The notes: generated from the letters alone by a model not told the origin. Positions 1 through 9,470 are shown, counted from the first letter of the stretch. The stretch is 64,000 nt of DNA from Arthrobacter beigongshangensis (GCF_016820585.1 NZ_JADHDX010000007.1:109951-173950), one strand, 5' to 3'. A program made the numbers and translations.

Positions 1-1
1 C

Positions 2-964
2 GTGATGCGCGCTGGCGTCTTAGGCGGAATCGTTTCTTTCATTGGCTTTACAATGCCCTCGGTTATTGCACTTATTCTTTTTGCCTTACTGCTTACTGGA
101 TTTGACGTAGGAAATGCTGGCTGGCTGCATGGCTTAAAAATTGTAGCCGTAGCAGTCGTTGCACATGCCATTATTGGGATGGCTAAAGGTTTGACACCTG
201 ATTTAAAGCGCAAGGCGATTGCTTTGTGTGCCCTACTTGGGACCCTTCTTTGGCAAACAGCTTTCACCCAAGTCGCTGTCATTTTACTTGCCGCGTTCGT
301 CGGATTTCTTTTATTTAAACAGCATGAAGACAAAACTGAAGTCAGTTCGACATTTCCAATTGCTAAAAGCGTTTCAGCAATTTGTCTATCGTTATTTTTT
401 GGTTTGTTATTTTTATTACCAGTCATAAGAGAATTCACTGGCTCCAATTGGGTAGCGATGTTCGATAGCTTTTACCGCTCAGGTTCTTTAGTATTTGGTG
501 GAGGGCATGTTGTGTTACCTTTACTGGAACAGGAATTGGTGCCAACTGGCTGGATTAGTGAGGAAGCATTTTTGGCGGGATATGGCGCTACACAAGCCGT
601 GCCTGGCCCATTATTTACATTCGCCGCTTATTTAGGAACTGTCATGAAAGGCTGGCAAGGTGGTCTGGTCGCAACGTTTGCAGTATTCTTACCTGCCTTC
701 CTCCTCATTATAGGAGCACTCCCATTTTGGGATCAATTACGAAGCAACCCTACCATTAAAGGTGCCATCATGGGCGTCAATGCTGCAGTGATTGGGATAC
801 TCATCTCCGCCTTTTATTTCCCGATTTGGACAAGTGCAATCTTAATACCCGCTGACTTCGCCTTAGCTGCTATTTTGTTTAGTATGCTCGCTTATTGGAA
901 GCTACCGCCTTGGATTGTCGTGGTCGCTGGGGCTGTTGGGGGTTCACTGTTAACTTTATTCTAA
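2..964 (+). CDS. chrA: Chromate transporter ChrA, 5' truncated by window edge
   Basis: This is a CHR-family chromate transporter, a polytopic membrane protein. The 320 visible residues are hydrophobic with many membrane segments. They carry the family's FGGGHVVLPLLEQE stretch near residue 165, followed by a GATQAVPGP stretch about 25 residues later. Full-length two-domain ChrA proteins have about 390 residues and a similar motif in the first half, so the reading frame almost certainly continues upstream of base 1. The GTG at base 2 is only the first in-frame start-like codon. A strong hairpin follows the stop directly. Transport of chromate is family knowledge and was not tested here. Confidence 0.88.
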   Translation: MMRAGVLGGIVSFIGFTMPSVIALILFALLLTGFDVGNAGWLHGLKIVAVAVVAHAIIGMAKGLTPDLKRKAIALCALLGTLLWQTAFTQVAVILLAAFVGFLLFKQHEDKTEVSSTFPIAKSVSAICLSLFFGLLFLLPVIREFTGSNWVAMFDSFYRSGSLVFGGGHVVLPLLEQELVPTGWISEEAFLAGYGATQAVPGPLFTFAAYLGTVMKGWQGGLVATFAVFLPAFLLIIGALPFWDQLRSNPTIKGAIMGVNAAVIGILISAFYFPIWTSAILIPADFALAAILFSMLAYWKLPPWIVVVAGAVGGSLLTLF

Positions 965-966
965 TG

Positions 967-1014
967 AAAAATACCTGATTCTCAAAATGGTTCATTTGAG
1001 AATCAGGTATTTTT
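967..1014. terminator. Bidirectional intrinsic terminator
   Basis: A perfect 20-bp stem (967-986 with 995-1014) has an 8-base loop and A/T tracts on both sides. It lies between the convergent chromate transporter and metallo-hydrolase genes and can serve both. Confidence 0.93.
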
Positions 1015-1029
1015 AAAGAAAAGACAGCA

Positions 1030-1848
1030 CTAAAGCCCTTTCACAATCGACGTAACAATATGTATGGAATCCCATTCCCCGCCTGAAAATCTGGTAATGG
1101 GATATTTCCTAGGAAATAGCTGGTTGCAAATCACTTCAGCAGGATTTCCTTGTTGGTGCAACGTTAATACATCTTGTTGAAGGGCTAGTAGGTTGTTTAA
1201 CTTTCGCTCTAGCGCAAGGCGTCCATCCTCTACAAATCCTTTATGATTGCAAAACACCTCTTGAAAATCATACGTCAACACTCGCTCCAATGACTGAATG
1301 ATGGTAGGCACACTTTCTTCCTTCAAGATGACTCTTGTCTTCTCATTCACATATAAATCTCCCGTAAACAACTGACCTGTTCCCTGATTCAAAAAAGCCT
1401 TATGATCATGCGCATGTCCGGGCGTATCAATGACATCCCATATTGCATTTCTAGACATAAATGTTTCAGGCATCGCCTGCGCTTGAAACGGCTTTCTTCT
1501 TCCCCAAAAAAGCTGCCGATATAATGGATAATCCGCTCGCTGCATACAATAATCAATCGTTTTTTCATGTATATAAATTGGAGATTTTTTCACTTTTTCA
1601 ACATAAGCGGCACAGCCCGTATGATCCTCATGGAAATGCGTAAGCATCACTTGATCAAAATCAGCTGCATCTATAAAGGTTTCAAAATGCTTGCGCAAGG
1701 ACTGCGCCCCCGTGTCAATCAACACACCATCCACCACATAGCTATAGACATTCAGTGCGACACCCTGAAATTTCACTTCGCCATTCAAAAATGAAACGCC
1801 ATTTTTCTTCCCAAGGTTTGATGATTTCTTTAACAGCACTTCCGTCAT
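1030..1848 (-). CDS. MBL-fold metallo-hydrolase
   Basis: This is a metallo-beta-lactamase-fold hydrolase of 272 residues. The metal-binding HFHEDH signature is at residues 71-76. It follows a LIDTG strand near 43-47 and is followed by a DTPGHAHDH histidine motif and a FTGDLYV aspartate motif. I chose the ATG at 1848 because AAAGGAAGGGAG lies just upstream. A longer in-frame start at 1908 has no comparable site. There is no signal peptide, so it is probably cytoplasmic. The substrate cannot be told from the sequence, and glyoxalase-II-like thioesterase or lactonase activity are both possible. Confidence 0.85.
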   Translation of the reverse strand: MTEVLLKKSSNLGKKNGVSFLNGEVKFQGVALNVYSYVVDGVLIDTGAQSLRKHFETFIDAADFDQVMLTHFHEDHTGCAAYVEKVKKSPIYIHEKTIDYCMQRADYPLYRQLFWGRRKPFQAQAMPETFMSRNAIWDVIDTPGHAHDHKAFLNQGTGQLFTGDLYVNEKTRVILKEESVPTIIQSLERVLTYDFQEVFCNHKGFVEDGRLALERKLNNLLALQQDVLTLHQQGNPAEVICNQLFPRKYPITRFSGGEWDSIHIVTSIVKGL

Positions 1849-2056
1849 CTCCCTTCCTTTATTCTGAAACATACCATAATTATAGCAGTAAAGTATATGC
1901 TTCTTCACGAATAATCAGATTTAACCACAACTAGTCATTTTCATCATATTTTAAGATTAATTTCCTAACAAATCCAAGACCCTTCACTTTATTAAGAGGA
2001 CAATATGCCGATAGTATAATTAGACTAGTTTTTATCATTTCAAAGGGGTGTTGTAT

Positions 2057-2719
2057 GTGAAAGTTGAATCAGTAGGCACTAAAGCAATCCATATTAGCAC
2101 GATCACTTCAAATCAAAATAAAGTGAGCTTTGACACAGTACTGTCAGCTACAGCTGAACAAAGGGCGAATATCAAAAGTGCTGACCATTACGATGTGAGA
2201 ACAATGTCAGTTGATGAAATGCTGGAAATAGAAACGAAAGCTGCTGCTGCTTTTAAACATGGAGATTTGATTAGCCATCGGCAGTATACCGATACTCTAA
2301 ACGACTGGAAGAAAACCATTCAAGAAGGTATTCAGCAAATAGCAGCTGTTGAAGAGGGACAACCAGCTAAAGAACAAGAGTCCTCGAGACAAGGTTTATT
2401 CCCAGAGGATGCACCACAGTCATTGAAAGACTATGAAGGTACCTTATCGTTAAGAGGGAAAATGAGCTTAATGATAGCCGTTAGTGTGCAAAAATTAATC
2501 GCAAATGCTTATCGGAATAGTAGCGGAGGCTGGCAAATTCATCGTCAAGGAGATCCCGGTTATGTTGATATTTTCAAGCAACCAGGCTTTTCCTATACAA
2601 AATTAGCTGAAGACATGCTAGCTTATATGCAATTTGAACGCACGTATTTGCGACCAGATGAATTTAAAGAGAAGGAAGACTTACTCAACGGGTTTAAAAC
2701 TGCTGTTAAAGGCTATTAG
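2057..2719 (+). CDS. Conserved-looking hypothetical protein
   Basis: I do not recognise this 220-residue protein. It is soluble, without signal peptide or membrane segment, and rich in Lys, Glu and Ala with a likely helical middle (about residues 60-110). I chose the GTG at 2057 because AAAGGGG at 2042-2048 sits about 8 bases upstream. GTG at 2048 and TTG at 2051 overlap or crowd that site. It stands alone, divergent from the metallo-hydrolase, with about 200 bases of AT-rich sequence upstream. The opening residues are beta-like (KVESVGTKAIHIST). No function is proposed. Confidence 0.7.
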   Translation: MKVESVGTKAIHISTITSNQNKVSFDTVLSATAEQRANIKSADHYDVRTMSVDEMLEIETKAAAAFKHGDLISHRQYTDTLNDWKKTIQEGIQQIAAVEEGQPAKEQESSRQGLFPEDAPQSLKDYEGTLSLRGKMSLMIAVSVQKLIANAYRNSSGGWQIHRQGDPGYVDIFKQPGFSYTKLAEDMLAYMQFERTYLRPDEFKEKEDLLNGFKTAVKGY

Positions 2720-2833
2720 TTATGATTCTGCAACTAGTAAATTAACCCACTTCATCGATGATACCCAAAAATAATTGATCGTCAACACAGTACCCCCCTT
2801 CGAAACGGTCATTTCTGAAAGTGCAATCGCCTA

Positions 2834-2962
2834 GGCGGAAATAAGTATAAACGTAAAATAAGGCTAGACTCCAATATTGAAATCCATGTGGATATCTGCG
2901 ACATCAAGCTGATTGAGGTTGTTTTTGATGAAGAGACGAACCAGAAGTTTTACAAGATATAA
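2834..2962 (+). pseudogene. Orphan 3' coding fragment, origin unknown
   Basis: About 42 codons read GGNKYKRKIRL ... QKFYKI and stop at 2960-2962, with a stop codon close upstream (2816-2818) and no start or ribosome site. The charged, beta-like composition looks like the C-terminus of a lost gene. I cannot name the parent family. Confidence 0.4.
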
Positions 2963-2977
2963 AGTATAACCCAAAAG

Positions 2978-3018
2978 AAAGCCACAATCACCGAGTCCTC
3001 TTCGGTAATCGTGGCTTT
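2978..3018 (-). terminator. Intrinsic terminator of sstT
   Basis: Two 17-base arms (2978-2994 and 3002-3018) pair with two mismatches on the plus strand. On the minus-strand transcript both mismatches become G-U pairs, and a T-rich tract follows. This supports termination of the minus-strand sstT gene. Confidence 0.85.
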
Positions 3019-3047
3019 TAGCCTTTCATTAAATCACATGAGCATTT

Positions 3048-4295
3048 TTACTTTTGTTGGAATCCCCAAGATTTCATAGAAACTGGTTTACCTTCCTTAC
3101 GCTCTTGAGCATATTCAGCTGTAGCTGTGAACAATACGTCAGAAGATGAGTTCAGTGCAGTTTCACAAGAATCTTGAATTACACCGATGATAAAGCCTAC
3201 ACCAACAACTTGCATAGCAATATCACTTGGAACTCCAAACAAAGCACATGCTAGTGGGATTAGTAATAGTGATCCGCCTGGAACACCTGAAGCACCTGCA
3301 GCAGAGACAGCCGCTACAACAGAAAGCAGAAGTGCAGTCATAAAGTCAACTTCAATGCCAAGTGTATGAACTGTTGCAAGCGTCAGTACGGAAATCGTAA
3401 CCGCTGCACCAGCCATATTAATCGTAGCACCTAGAGGGATGGATACTGCATACGTATCTTCATCTAACCCAAGTTTTTCAGCCAATTTCATATTTACTGG
3501 AATATTTGCAGCTGAACTACGTGTAAAGAATGCTGTGATACCGCTTTCTCTTAACACCATAAAAACAAGGGGATAAGGATTTTTCCGCGTATAGATGTAC
3601 ACGATTAACGGATTCATTACAAGTGCGATAAACAACATACATCCCACTAAAATTAAAATCAATTCACCGTAAACTTTTAAAGCAGAAAAACCAGTTGTGA
3701 CAATTGCGTCAAAAACAAGACCCATAATTCCAATTGGTGCTAAATTAATAATCCATTGTACGACTTTAGTAATGGCATCCGAAAAACTACCTAATACATC
3801 TTTCGTATTTTGATTAGCCTGTTTCAATGCAATCCCAAGAACAACTGCCCACATTAATATACCAAGATAGTTGGCACTAATTAATGCATCAATTGGATTG
3901 GCAACTACGTTAAATAGTAATGTTTGTAAAACTTCCAAAATACCTTCTGGTGGAGAAAGGTCCTCTGCTCCTGTTGTTAGTGTTAGTTTAACAGGGAACA
4001 TAAAGCTTGCAGCAACAGCGACAACTCCTGCTAGGAGTGTACCTATCCCATATAGCCCGAGAATCGATTTCATATTCGTTTTCGTGCCACTTTTATGCGC
4101 TGCAATTGCGTGCATGACTAAGAATAAAACCAAGATTGGTGCAACCGCCTTTAATGCACCGACAAATAAAGAACCCAAAATCGAGATTCCGCTTACATTA
4201 GGAACGATTAAAGCTAAAATAATACCAACAATAATACCGATAACAATCCTTTTTACTAAGCTTATTTGGTTCCATTTAACAAATAAATTCTTCAT
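3048..4295 (-). CDS. sstT: Serine/threonine:sodium symporter SstT
   Basis: This dicarboxylate/amino acid:cation symporter (DAACS family) imports serine and threonine with sodium. The 415-residue protein has the expected length and the typical membrane segments. It carries the family signatures [27 protein letters not shown] and the late segment [17 protein letters not shown], which is characteristic of the SstT branch. The ATG at 4295 follows a GGGGGGAG ribosome site. An upstream in-frame start at 4358 has no such support. It is monocistronic, with its own terminator immediately downstream. Confidence 0.93.
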   Translation of the reverse strand: MKNLFVKWNQISLVKRIVIGIIVGIILALIVPNVSGISILGSLFVGALKAVAPILVLFLVMHAIAAHKSGTKTNMKSILGLYGIGTLLAGVVAVAASFMFPVKLTLTTGAEDLSPPEGILEVLQTLLFNVVANPIDALISANYLGILMWAVVLGIALKQANQNTKDVLGSFSDAITKVVQWIINLAPIGIMGLVFDAIVTTGFSALKVYGELILILVGCMLFIALVMNPLIVYIYTRKNPYPLVFMVLRESGITAFFTRSSAANIPVNMKLAEKLGLDEDTYAVSIPLGATINMAGAAVTISVLTLATVHTLGIEVDFMTALLLSVVAAVSAAGASGVPGGSLLLIPLACALFGVPSDIAMQVVGVGFIIGVIQDSCETALNSSSDVLFTATAEYAQERKEGKPVSMKSWGFQQK

Positions 4296-4535
4296 TATAC
4301 TCCCCCCAGATTCTTCTGATAACTTAAATGATAAAAATGCCCAATCACTTCTCCCCATTAAGGCACTGTCTGTTTATCTCGCCTCGAAGTAGATTGATGC
4401 CTTATTCTAACATGTCCTTTCCGAATTGCGCAATGATTTTTTTATATCAGAAAACGTTTGGTATTTTTTATGAAAATCTTCTATGAATTAATCATAAATT
4501 CGGATAATACAGTCATTTGAGGAGCGCAATGAAAA

Positions 4536-4572
4536 AGCTACAATCACTAAATTTTCTTCAGTAACTGTAGCT
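4536..4572 (-). terminator. Intrinsic terminator of the MscS-type channel gene
   Basis: Arms 4536-4548 and 4560-4572 form a hairpin whose mismatches become G-U pairs on the minus strand, followed by TTTTTC. It lies just beyond the channel gene stop at 4590. Confidence 0.75.
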
Positions 4573-4589
4573 CTTGCAATTCATAAATT

Positions 4590-5834
4590 TTACCGTTTTG
4601 GATCGACTAATCCAATCGATTTCAAATCATTCCCCGATGGATTTTGGAATATTCGAAGCCCAAACTCAGACGCTACGGCAAAAAGGTGGTCAAAAATGTC
4701 CGCTTGAACTGACTCGTACACAGCCCATCGTATATCATTGGTAAATCCGTATATTTCTATGGGCAACCCGTGTTCACTAGGTGCCAACTGCCTCACCATC
4801 AAGGTCATTTCTTGATTAATACCAGGATGGTGTTGAAGGTAATTACTAATATATGCTCTAAATACACCAATATTCGTAAGTGCCCTGCCATTCACAGGAT
4901 TGCTTTGATTAATTTCATTTTGAGTATTGTACTCCGCGATTTCGTGTTCCCTCGTAATAAGATAATCCGAAAGATAATGGATACTTTTCAGATGATCAAT
5001 CATCTCTTCCGTGCAAAATGAAATACTCGTTGTATCAATAAATAACGATCGTTTCATCCGTCGTCCGCCAGAATTTTGCATGCCACGCCAATTTTTAAAG
5101 GAATCTGATATGAGAGCATAGCTCGGAAGCATTGTAATTGTTTTGTCCCAGTTTTGCACCATGACTGTATGTAATGAGATATCGATAACATCTCCATCTG
5201 CCCCATACTTCGGCATTTCAATCCAATCTCCGACTCGAACCATATCATTGGTCGTCAACTGGATTCCTGCAACTAGGCCTAATAACGAATCCCTAAACAC
5301 TAACATGAGCACCGCTGAAAGAGCTCCAATCCCACTTAGCAAAAGAAGTGGACTCTTATCTATCAAGTTCGCGACCACTAAGATGACCCCTATTAAGACG
5401 ACAACAATTTTTACGACCTGTATATACCCTTTTACAGGTTTAGTCTTTGCGATTTCATACGTGAGATAAATGTCATTAATGACATTCAACAAGCTATTGA
5501 TAATGACTAACCCCATGATGATGAGATAAGCAATTACCCCTTTTTCGATTAGCTGTTGAAACATTGGGAAGGTTGTCGAAAAGTTAATAAGGATAACGGC
5601 AGGAACAATATGCGATAACCTGCGGAAAACCTTGCGCTCCAACAAAATGTCATCCCACTTGAATTTAGTTTTTTTCACAATTCGAGTAATGATTTGGATA
5701 ACTACCTTTTGCGTGATAAAATTCGCAATTACGCAGACAAGTGTTATAAAAATAATCATAATGATAATGGAAAGATAACGAACTAAGGTAGGGTCCATTT
5801 CAATTTTTAAAAGTTGGTTACTGATAAAATCCAT
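4590..5834 (-). CDS. MscS-family mechanosensitive channel (YbdG-like)
   Basis: This 414-residue membrane protein has four or five N-terminal hydrophobic segments. Then come the pore-lining helix and beta domain of the MscS family (GIGALSAVLMLVFRDSLLGLVAGIQL, then MVRVGDWIEMP). The long C-terminal cytoplasmic domain with an insert of polar residues (about 270-330) matches the YbdG/miniconductance branch. Such channels release solutes on osmotic downshock. The ATG at 5834 follows GGAGG, and a longer in-frame start at 5873 has no site. It appears monocistronic. The family is clear and the gating properties are inferred. Confidence 0.9.
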   Translation of the reverse strand: MDFISNQLLKIEMDPTLVRYLSIIIMIIFITLVCVIANFITQKVVIQIITRIVKKTKFKWDDILLERKVFRRLSHIVPAVILINFSTTFPMFQQLIEKGVIAYLIIMGLVIINSLLNVINDIYLTYEIAKTKPVKGYIQVVKIVVVLIGVILVVANLIDKSPLLLLSGIGALSAVLMLVFRDSLLGLVAGIQLTTNDMVRVGDWIEMPKYGADGDVIDISLHTVMVQNWDKTITMLPSYALISDSFKNWRGMQNSGGRRMKRSLFIDTTSISFCTEEMIDHLKSIHYLSDYLITREHEIAEYNTQNEINQSNPVNGRALTNIGVFRAYISNYLQHHPGINQEMTLMVRQLAPSEHGLPIEIYGFTNDIRWAVYESVQADIFDHLFAVASEFGLRIFQNPSGNDLKSIGLVDPKR

Positions 5835-6199
5835 GTATATCCTCCGCTGTATCTGTAGTCGAAAAATGACCACTGCTATTCAAGTAACATACCACGAACG
5901 AATATACGCTTCAATTATTTCGGGTTATAGTCACATAAATAAATCGTGCTGAATTTCGTTGTCAATCATGCTACGATTGACTCTAGACTTTGAATTGCGA
6001 TTGTAGCTTATTTTACCCACATCTATAATCCAAAACTAACACGATTCTTGTTAACGTAACCGTTAGCTAATAGGGATGAAGCATTCACCCTAGCGGTGGT
6101 CCCATTTTCAATCGGCATCGACGGTTCGTAGCAAAAGCCCGTGACGTTCTTATAGTGAACCTACGCAATAAATTTCTTTCGAGTGATCGATCGGCAATT
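5835..6199. other. Intergenic stretch without recognised features
   Basis: About 365 bases lie between the channel gene start and the acetyltransferase stop. I see no open frame with a ribosome site, no strong hairpin with a T tract and no RNA motif. The more GC-balanced part (about 6060-6170) could be old coding sequence, but I could not assign it. Confidence 0.4.
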
Positions 6200-7066
6200 T
6201 CAAAAAGTTTTCGTCATAAAAACTTGTGATATTGGCGTATTTTCAAAACCACTTGCCAATAAAGATGAAACTGCTAGGCCATTTCCTTTTAGAAAATTAT
6301 ACGTTGTACGATTGATTGATTGGTCATATTCCAATGCGTAAGCGAGGAGTTTGTTTAGAGCATCTTCATTCCCATTTTCCTTTACCTGAAATAAAGTAAT
6401 GCTTTCCGTCTTATTGCCAAACACACATTTTTTCCGAATCAGACAAGCTGCCTGCACCTCTCCATTCTTTGAAATCATCACCGCTTCCCCACCTAGTTTT
6501 GGTGTATTACTAGCATCGGTTTGCCAAGGGACGATAATTGGAAACAAATCTGAGCCAATCGATTGGGTAGCAGGAATTCTTATCAGTTCATAACCGTCAA
6601 GATCCGGTTCCTTACTATCTAAAGTTTCGTTTGCGCGTAAAAAGAGTAAATTGTCCTGTACTTTGTAACCACATTTTTCATATAAAGAGATAGCTGCTTT
6701 ATTTTCAGATAGCGCCTCTAAAGTTGCTACAGAAACATTACATTCCTTTAGGAGTTTCTCAGCTTCCTCCATCAAGGAATACCCCAATTTCCTTCCCCTG
6801 TATGCTGGAATAATACCTGTTCCACCATTCCAAGAAATCTTTTGACCATCCACTTCTCTAATTCCTTGGAGCACAAAGCCGATTGGATCTGCTCCATCAT
6901 ATGCAACAACGGATAATGCTGGAGATAATCCATCATTCCCAAAGCGACTGATGAATGTATCAAAAGGTAAATTCATCGGTACTAAATAGCCTTCAAATCC
7001 ACGATTAAATAGGATATGCGCTTCTTCAAAGCTTACTGAAGACATCAATCTATACGAAATATTCAT
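6200..7066 (-). CDS. GNAT-family N-acetyltransferase
   Basis: This 288-residue protein has an N-terminal GNAT domain. The acetyl-CoA-binding motif (GTGIIPAYRGRKLGYSLM) is near residues 82-99, and the LYEKCGYKVQ end of the fold is near 129-138. The remaining 140 residues look like a second, more diverged acetyltransferase-like half. The ATG at 7066 follows AAAGGGAGGGTGAG. The substrate is unknown. It lies next to a tiny membrane-protein gene on the same strand (7120-7290), about 50 bases upstream, and they may be cotranscribed. Confidence 0.87.
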   Translation of the reverse strand: MNISYRLMSSVSFEEAHILFNRGFEGYLVPMNLPFDTFISRFGNDGLSPALSVVAYDGADPIGFVLQGIREVDGQKISWNGGTGIIPAYRGRKLGYSLMEEAEKLLKECNVSVATLEALSENKAAISLYEKCGYKVQDNLLFLRANETLDSKEPDLDGYELIRIPATQSIGSDLFPIIVPWQTDASNTPKLGGEAVMISKNGEVQAACLIRKKCVFGNKTESITLFQVKENGNEDALNKLLAYALEYDQSINRTTYNFLKGNGLAVSSLLASGFENTPISQVFMTKTF

Positions 7067-7119
7067 GGCTCACCCTCCCTTTTATTGACACCATTCTTTT
7101 TCAGAGGTGTTTCATTTGC

Positions 7120-7290
7120 TTACGATGGACCCATGCCAAACACCAATATAGCAGTAATCGAAACCAAAAAACTTATAATTAAAGATATTGCCCAATCTAT
7201 TCTCTTAGTTCTGCGGAATATTACACACACAATACTACAAATAATAAAATTTACAACGAACAGTACACCTAACATAATCCAGGTGGTCAT
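7120..7290 (-). CDS. Small two-helix membrane protein (56 residues)
   Basis: A perfect AAAGGAGG lies seven bases before the ATG at 7288-7290. The frame runs 56 codons to TAA at 7120-7122. The peptide has one hydrophobic helix at about residues 4-25, a basic turn (FRRTKRIDW), and a second helix at about 34-53. This is the signature of a small integral membrane protein. No family is recognised. The stop is about 50 bases before the acetyltransferase start, so they may share a transcript. A plus-strand open frame covering the same bases has no ribosome site and is taken as a shadow. Confidence 0.72.
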   Translation of the reverse strand: MTTWIMLGVLFVVNFIICSIVCVIFRRTKRIDWAISLIISFLVSITAILVFGMGPS

Positions 7291-7581
7291 GATAATTCCT
7301 CCTTTGAAAATTATAGACCAGCTCCGCCTATAGTTTAAGTCTATCTTATCCTGTCACCTAATGTGCACCATACTTCATTCCTTTTTTGATAAAGGTTCCA
7401 AAACAAAACATCCCCATAAATGAGTACTTTGCTATTTCTAGCATCTCTTATAAAATATACGTTCCTAATACTTAAAGGTTTCATTAGAAGGATTTACTAA
7501 ATGTTCGTTAAGCTGTCTCATTTCGTGATGGATAGACGTTGATATATGCAATTCCTTCTTCACACTCATTATCCGCATTTT

Positions 7582-7610
7582 TTGACGGTCTCACATTCTT
7601 CCAGTAACAT
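7582..7610 (+). promoter_or_regulatory. Promoter of the two-component operon
   Basis: TTGACG (7582-7587) and TAACAT (7605-7610) are separated by exactly 17 bases, about 30 bases ahead of the response regulator start. They resemble a vegetative sigma-A promoter. The preceding stretch (7291-7581) is AT-rich and shows nothing else recognisable. Confidence 0.6.
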
Positions 7611-7639
7611 TAATAAAAAATGAATGTAAGGTGACACAT

Positions 7640-8323
7640 ATGAAAATTCTATTGGTCGAGGATGATCGAACAATCGCTTTGGGATTAGAATATTCCTTAA
7701 AACAAGAGGGCTATGAACCCTTGCTTTGTCATAATGCAGCTTCAGCAATTGAAGTCATCAATCATAAAATGGATGACATTGATTTATGCATATTTGACTT
7801 GAACTTACCTGATGGTAGTGGGTATGACTTATGTCAGCTCGTGAAAAAACGGCAAGATATCCCTGTCATCTTCTTAACAGCGTACGATGATGAAGTGAAT
7901 GTCGTCATGGGTCTGGATATGGGAGCCGATGATTATATTACAAAACCCTTTCGAATCCGTGAACTTATTTCAAGAATTAAATCGGTACTTCGCCGTTCCA
8001 ATCGTCACACTCAACCAAAAGACAAAATTGAAATTGGAAATATACTCATTAGCCTATTAGAAGGAAAGGTATATAAAAATGGCAAAGAGATTGTATTAAC
8101 AGCTTTAGAATATCGGCTGTTCCTTATTTTCGCCAATCATATTGGTCAAGTTCTCACAAGAGCACAGCTGCTGGATCGAATCTGGGATGTCGGCGGTGAT
8201 TTTGTAAACGATAATACCTTGACCGTCTATATTAAAAGATTGCGTGAAAAGCTAGAGGATGATCCACATAACCCAACGATGATTCAAACGGTCCGTGGCA
8301 TGGGTTATAAGGTTGGTGAGTGA
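7640..8323 (+). CDS. OmpR/PhoB-family response regulator
   Basis: This 227-residue transcription regulator has a receiver domain with acidic residues E7-D8-D9, phospho-acceptor D53 (IFDLNLPDG) and the conserved lysine in YITKPF. A C-terminal winged-helix DNA-binding domain ends in TVRGMGYKVGE. I chose the ATG at 7640 because AAGGTG overlaps the upstream GTG at 7631. Its last codons overlap the kinase start, so the two are translationally coupled. By analogy with BceR-type systems it probably activates the ABC operon starting at 9471, whose promoter holds phased repeats. Confidence 0.92.
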   Translation: MKILLVEDDRTIALGLEYSLKQEGYEPLLCHNAASAIEVINHKMDDIDLCIFDLNLPDGSGYDLCQLVKKRQDIPVIFLTAYDDEVNVVMGLDMGADDYITKPFRIRELISRIKSVLRRSNRHTQPKDKIEIGNILISLLEGKVYKNGKEIVLTALEYRLFLIFANHIGQVLTRAQLLDRIWDVGGDFVNDNTLTVYIKRLREKLEDDPHNPTMIQTVRGMGYKVGE

Positions 8324-9329
8324 GTTGCTTAGAAATCGAGAAATTCAAATACTCCTACTTGTACTTTTACTGATCAGTGGAATCGGAATTACGACAGCAG
8401 CTATTTTCATTTCAAGCTTTGCCGCGTCTATTGTGCTAGGCGTATCCATCATGCTGATTAGCTGTATGCTGCTATTCACAAAATGGCGGTACCGTGAAAT
8501 TGAAAAACTGTCTGATTACTTACAAAAAATTAGCACTGGCAACTTTCATTTAGACGTTCGTGATAACTATGAAGGAGAATTGAGTATCTTAAAAAGTCAT
8601 ATTTATAAAGTGACAAAGATGCTTGCTGAACAAGGGACCGTTTTACACGAGGATAAAACGAAACTAACAAATGCAATTTCAGATATCTCCCACCAACTAA
8701 AAACCCCACTCACCTCGATGATGGTCATGGGAGAATTGTTACGTGACAATCACTTGGACGACGATCAGCGGATCAAGTTCACCCGGAATCTTCAAATACA
8801 GCTGGAACGTATGGAATGGCTTGTTTCTTCCTTATTAAAGCTTTCAAAAATCGATGCGGGGACAATCACCTTCAAAAAAGAAAAAGTTTCGGTCGATCTC
8901 CTTGTTCAAACTGCAACTGAGCCGCTATTAATCCCAATGGATATTAACATGCAAAGTTTGAACGTCAAAGGCGATGAGCAAACAGCATTTATTGGGGATT
9001 TCAACTGGACTGTGGAAGCACTTATCAATATCCTTAAAAACTGTGTCGAGCATACTCCCAAAGGTGGAGAAATCTCTATCACTTTTTCGGAGAACGCCCT
9101 ATTCACAGAAATAATCATTTCTGACAACGGAAAAGGAATTCCAAAGGAGGATCTCCCTTACATTTTCAAGAGGTTTTACAAAGGTAAAAATGCCAGTGAA
9201 GAAAGTGTAGGTATTGGCCTTGCTATGGCCTATAGTTTCATTACAAGTCAGCAAGGAGATATTGAAGTGAAAAGTCAGCCCGATGTTGGGACAACCTTTA
9301 CTATTAAATTTTACAAGCAGGTGATTTGA
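8316..9329 (+). CDS. Sensor histidine kinase with minimal extracellular loop
   Basis: This kinase has two N-terminal membrane helices (about 10-32 and 35-55) separated by only a few residues, so there is almost no extracellular sensor. A short HAMP-like linker leads to the H box (phospho-acceptor H126 in DISHQLKTPLTS). N box (NCVEHTPKGG), G1 (DNGKGIP), F (FKRFYKG) and G2 (VGIGLAMA) motifs follow. This is the architecture of intramembrane-sensing kinases that monitor an ABC transporter. The exact start is uncertain (GTG 8316, TTG 8313 or TTG 8325), and 8316 is chosen. It overlaps the regulator gene and is followed by the ABC genes. Confidence 0.9.
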   Translation: MSELLRNREIQILLLVLLLISGIGITTAAIFISSFAASIVLGVSIMLISCMLLFTKWRYREIEKLSDYLQKISTGNFHLDVRDNYEGELSILKSHIYKVTKMLAEQGTVLHEDKTKLTNAISDISHQLKTPLTSMMVMGELLRDNHLDDDQRIKFTRNLQIQLERMEWLVSSLLKLSKIDAGTITFKKEKVSVDLLVQTATEPLLIPMDINMQSLNVKGDEQTAFIGDFNWTVEALINILKNCVEHTPKGGEISITFSENALFTEIIISDNGKGIPKEDLPYIFKRFYKGKNASEESVGIGLAMAYSFITSQQGDIEVKSQPDVGTTFTIKFYKQVI

Positions 9330-9384
9330 GTAACCTATCAGCTGCTTTTTTTATATCCACAAATTCTCCCCTCTCACCTCCTAA

Positions 9385-9438
9385 GTGAATAAAGTGTCAC
9401 TTAAGAGTCACCTTACAGTCATAGTGACTAGATATACT
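9385..9438 (+). promoter_or_regulatory. Phased 11-bp repeats and -10 box of the ABC operon
   Basis: Three tandem 11-bp units start at 9396, 9407 and 9418, each with GTCA. A weaker fourth begins with GTGA at 9385. They sit just upstream of a TATACT -10 box (9433-9438), and no good -35 hexamer is present. OmpR-family regulators bind direct repeats with about one helical turn spacing at activated promoters, so these are likely sites for the regulator encoded at 7640. Confidence 0.6.
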
Positions 9439-9470
9439 ACTCTTATACAAAGACTTACGGAGGTTTTCAC

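Noticed and set aside
3871..4392. 173-codon plus-strand open frame
   Set aside because: It is antisense to sstT, which has full family support, and has no ribosome site.
4445..4470. Possible cre site upstream of sstT
   Set aside because: CAGAAAACGTTTGG misses several conserved positions of the consensus.
7085..7333. Plus-strand 82-codon open frame
   Set aside because: It lacks a ribosome site. The minus strand of the same bases encodes a two-helix protein with an ideal site.
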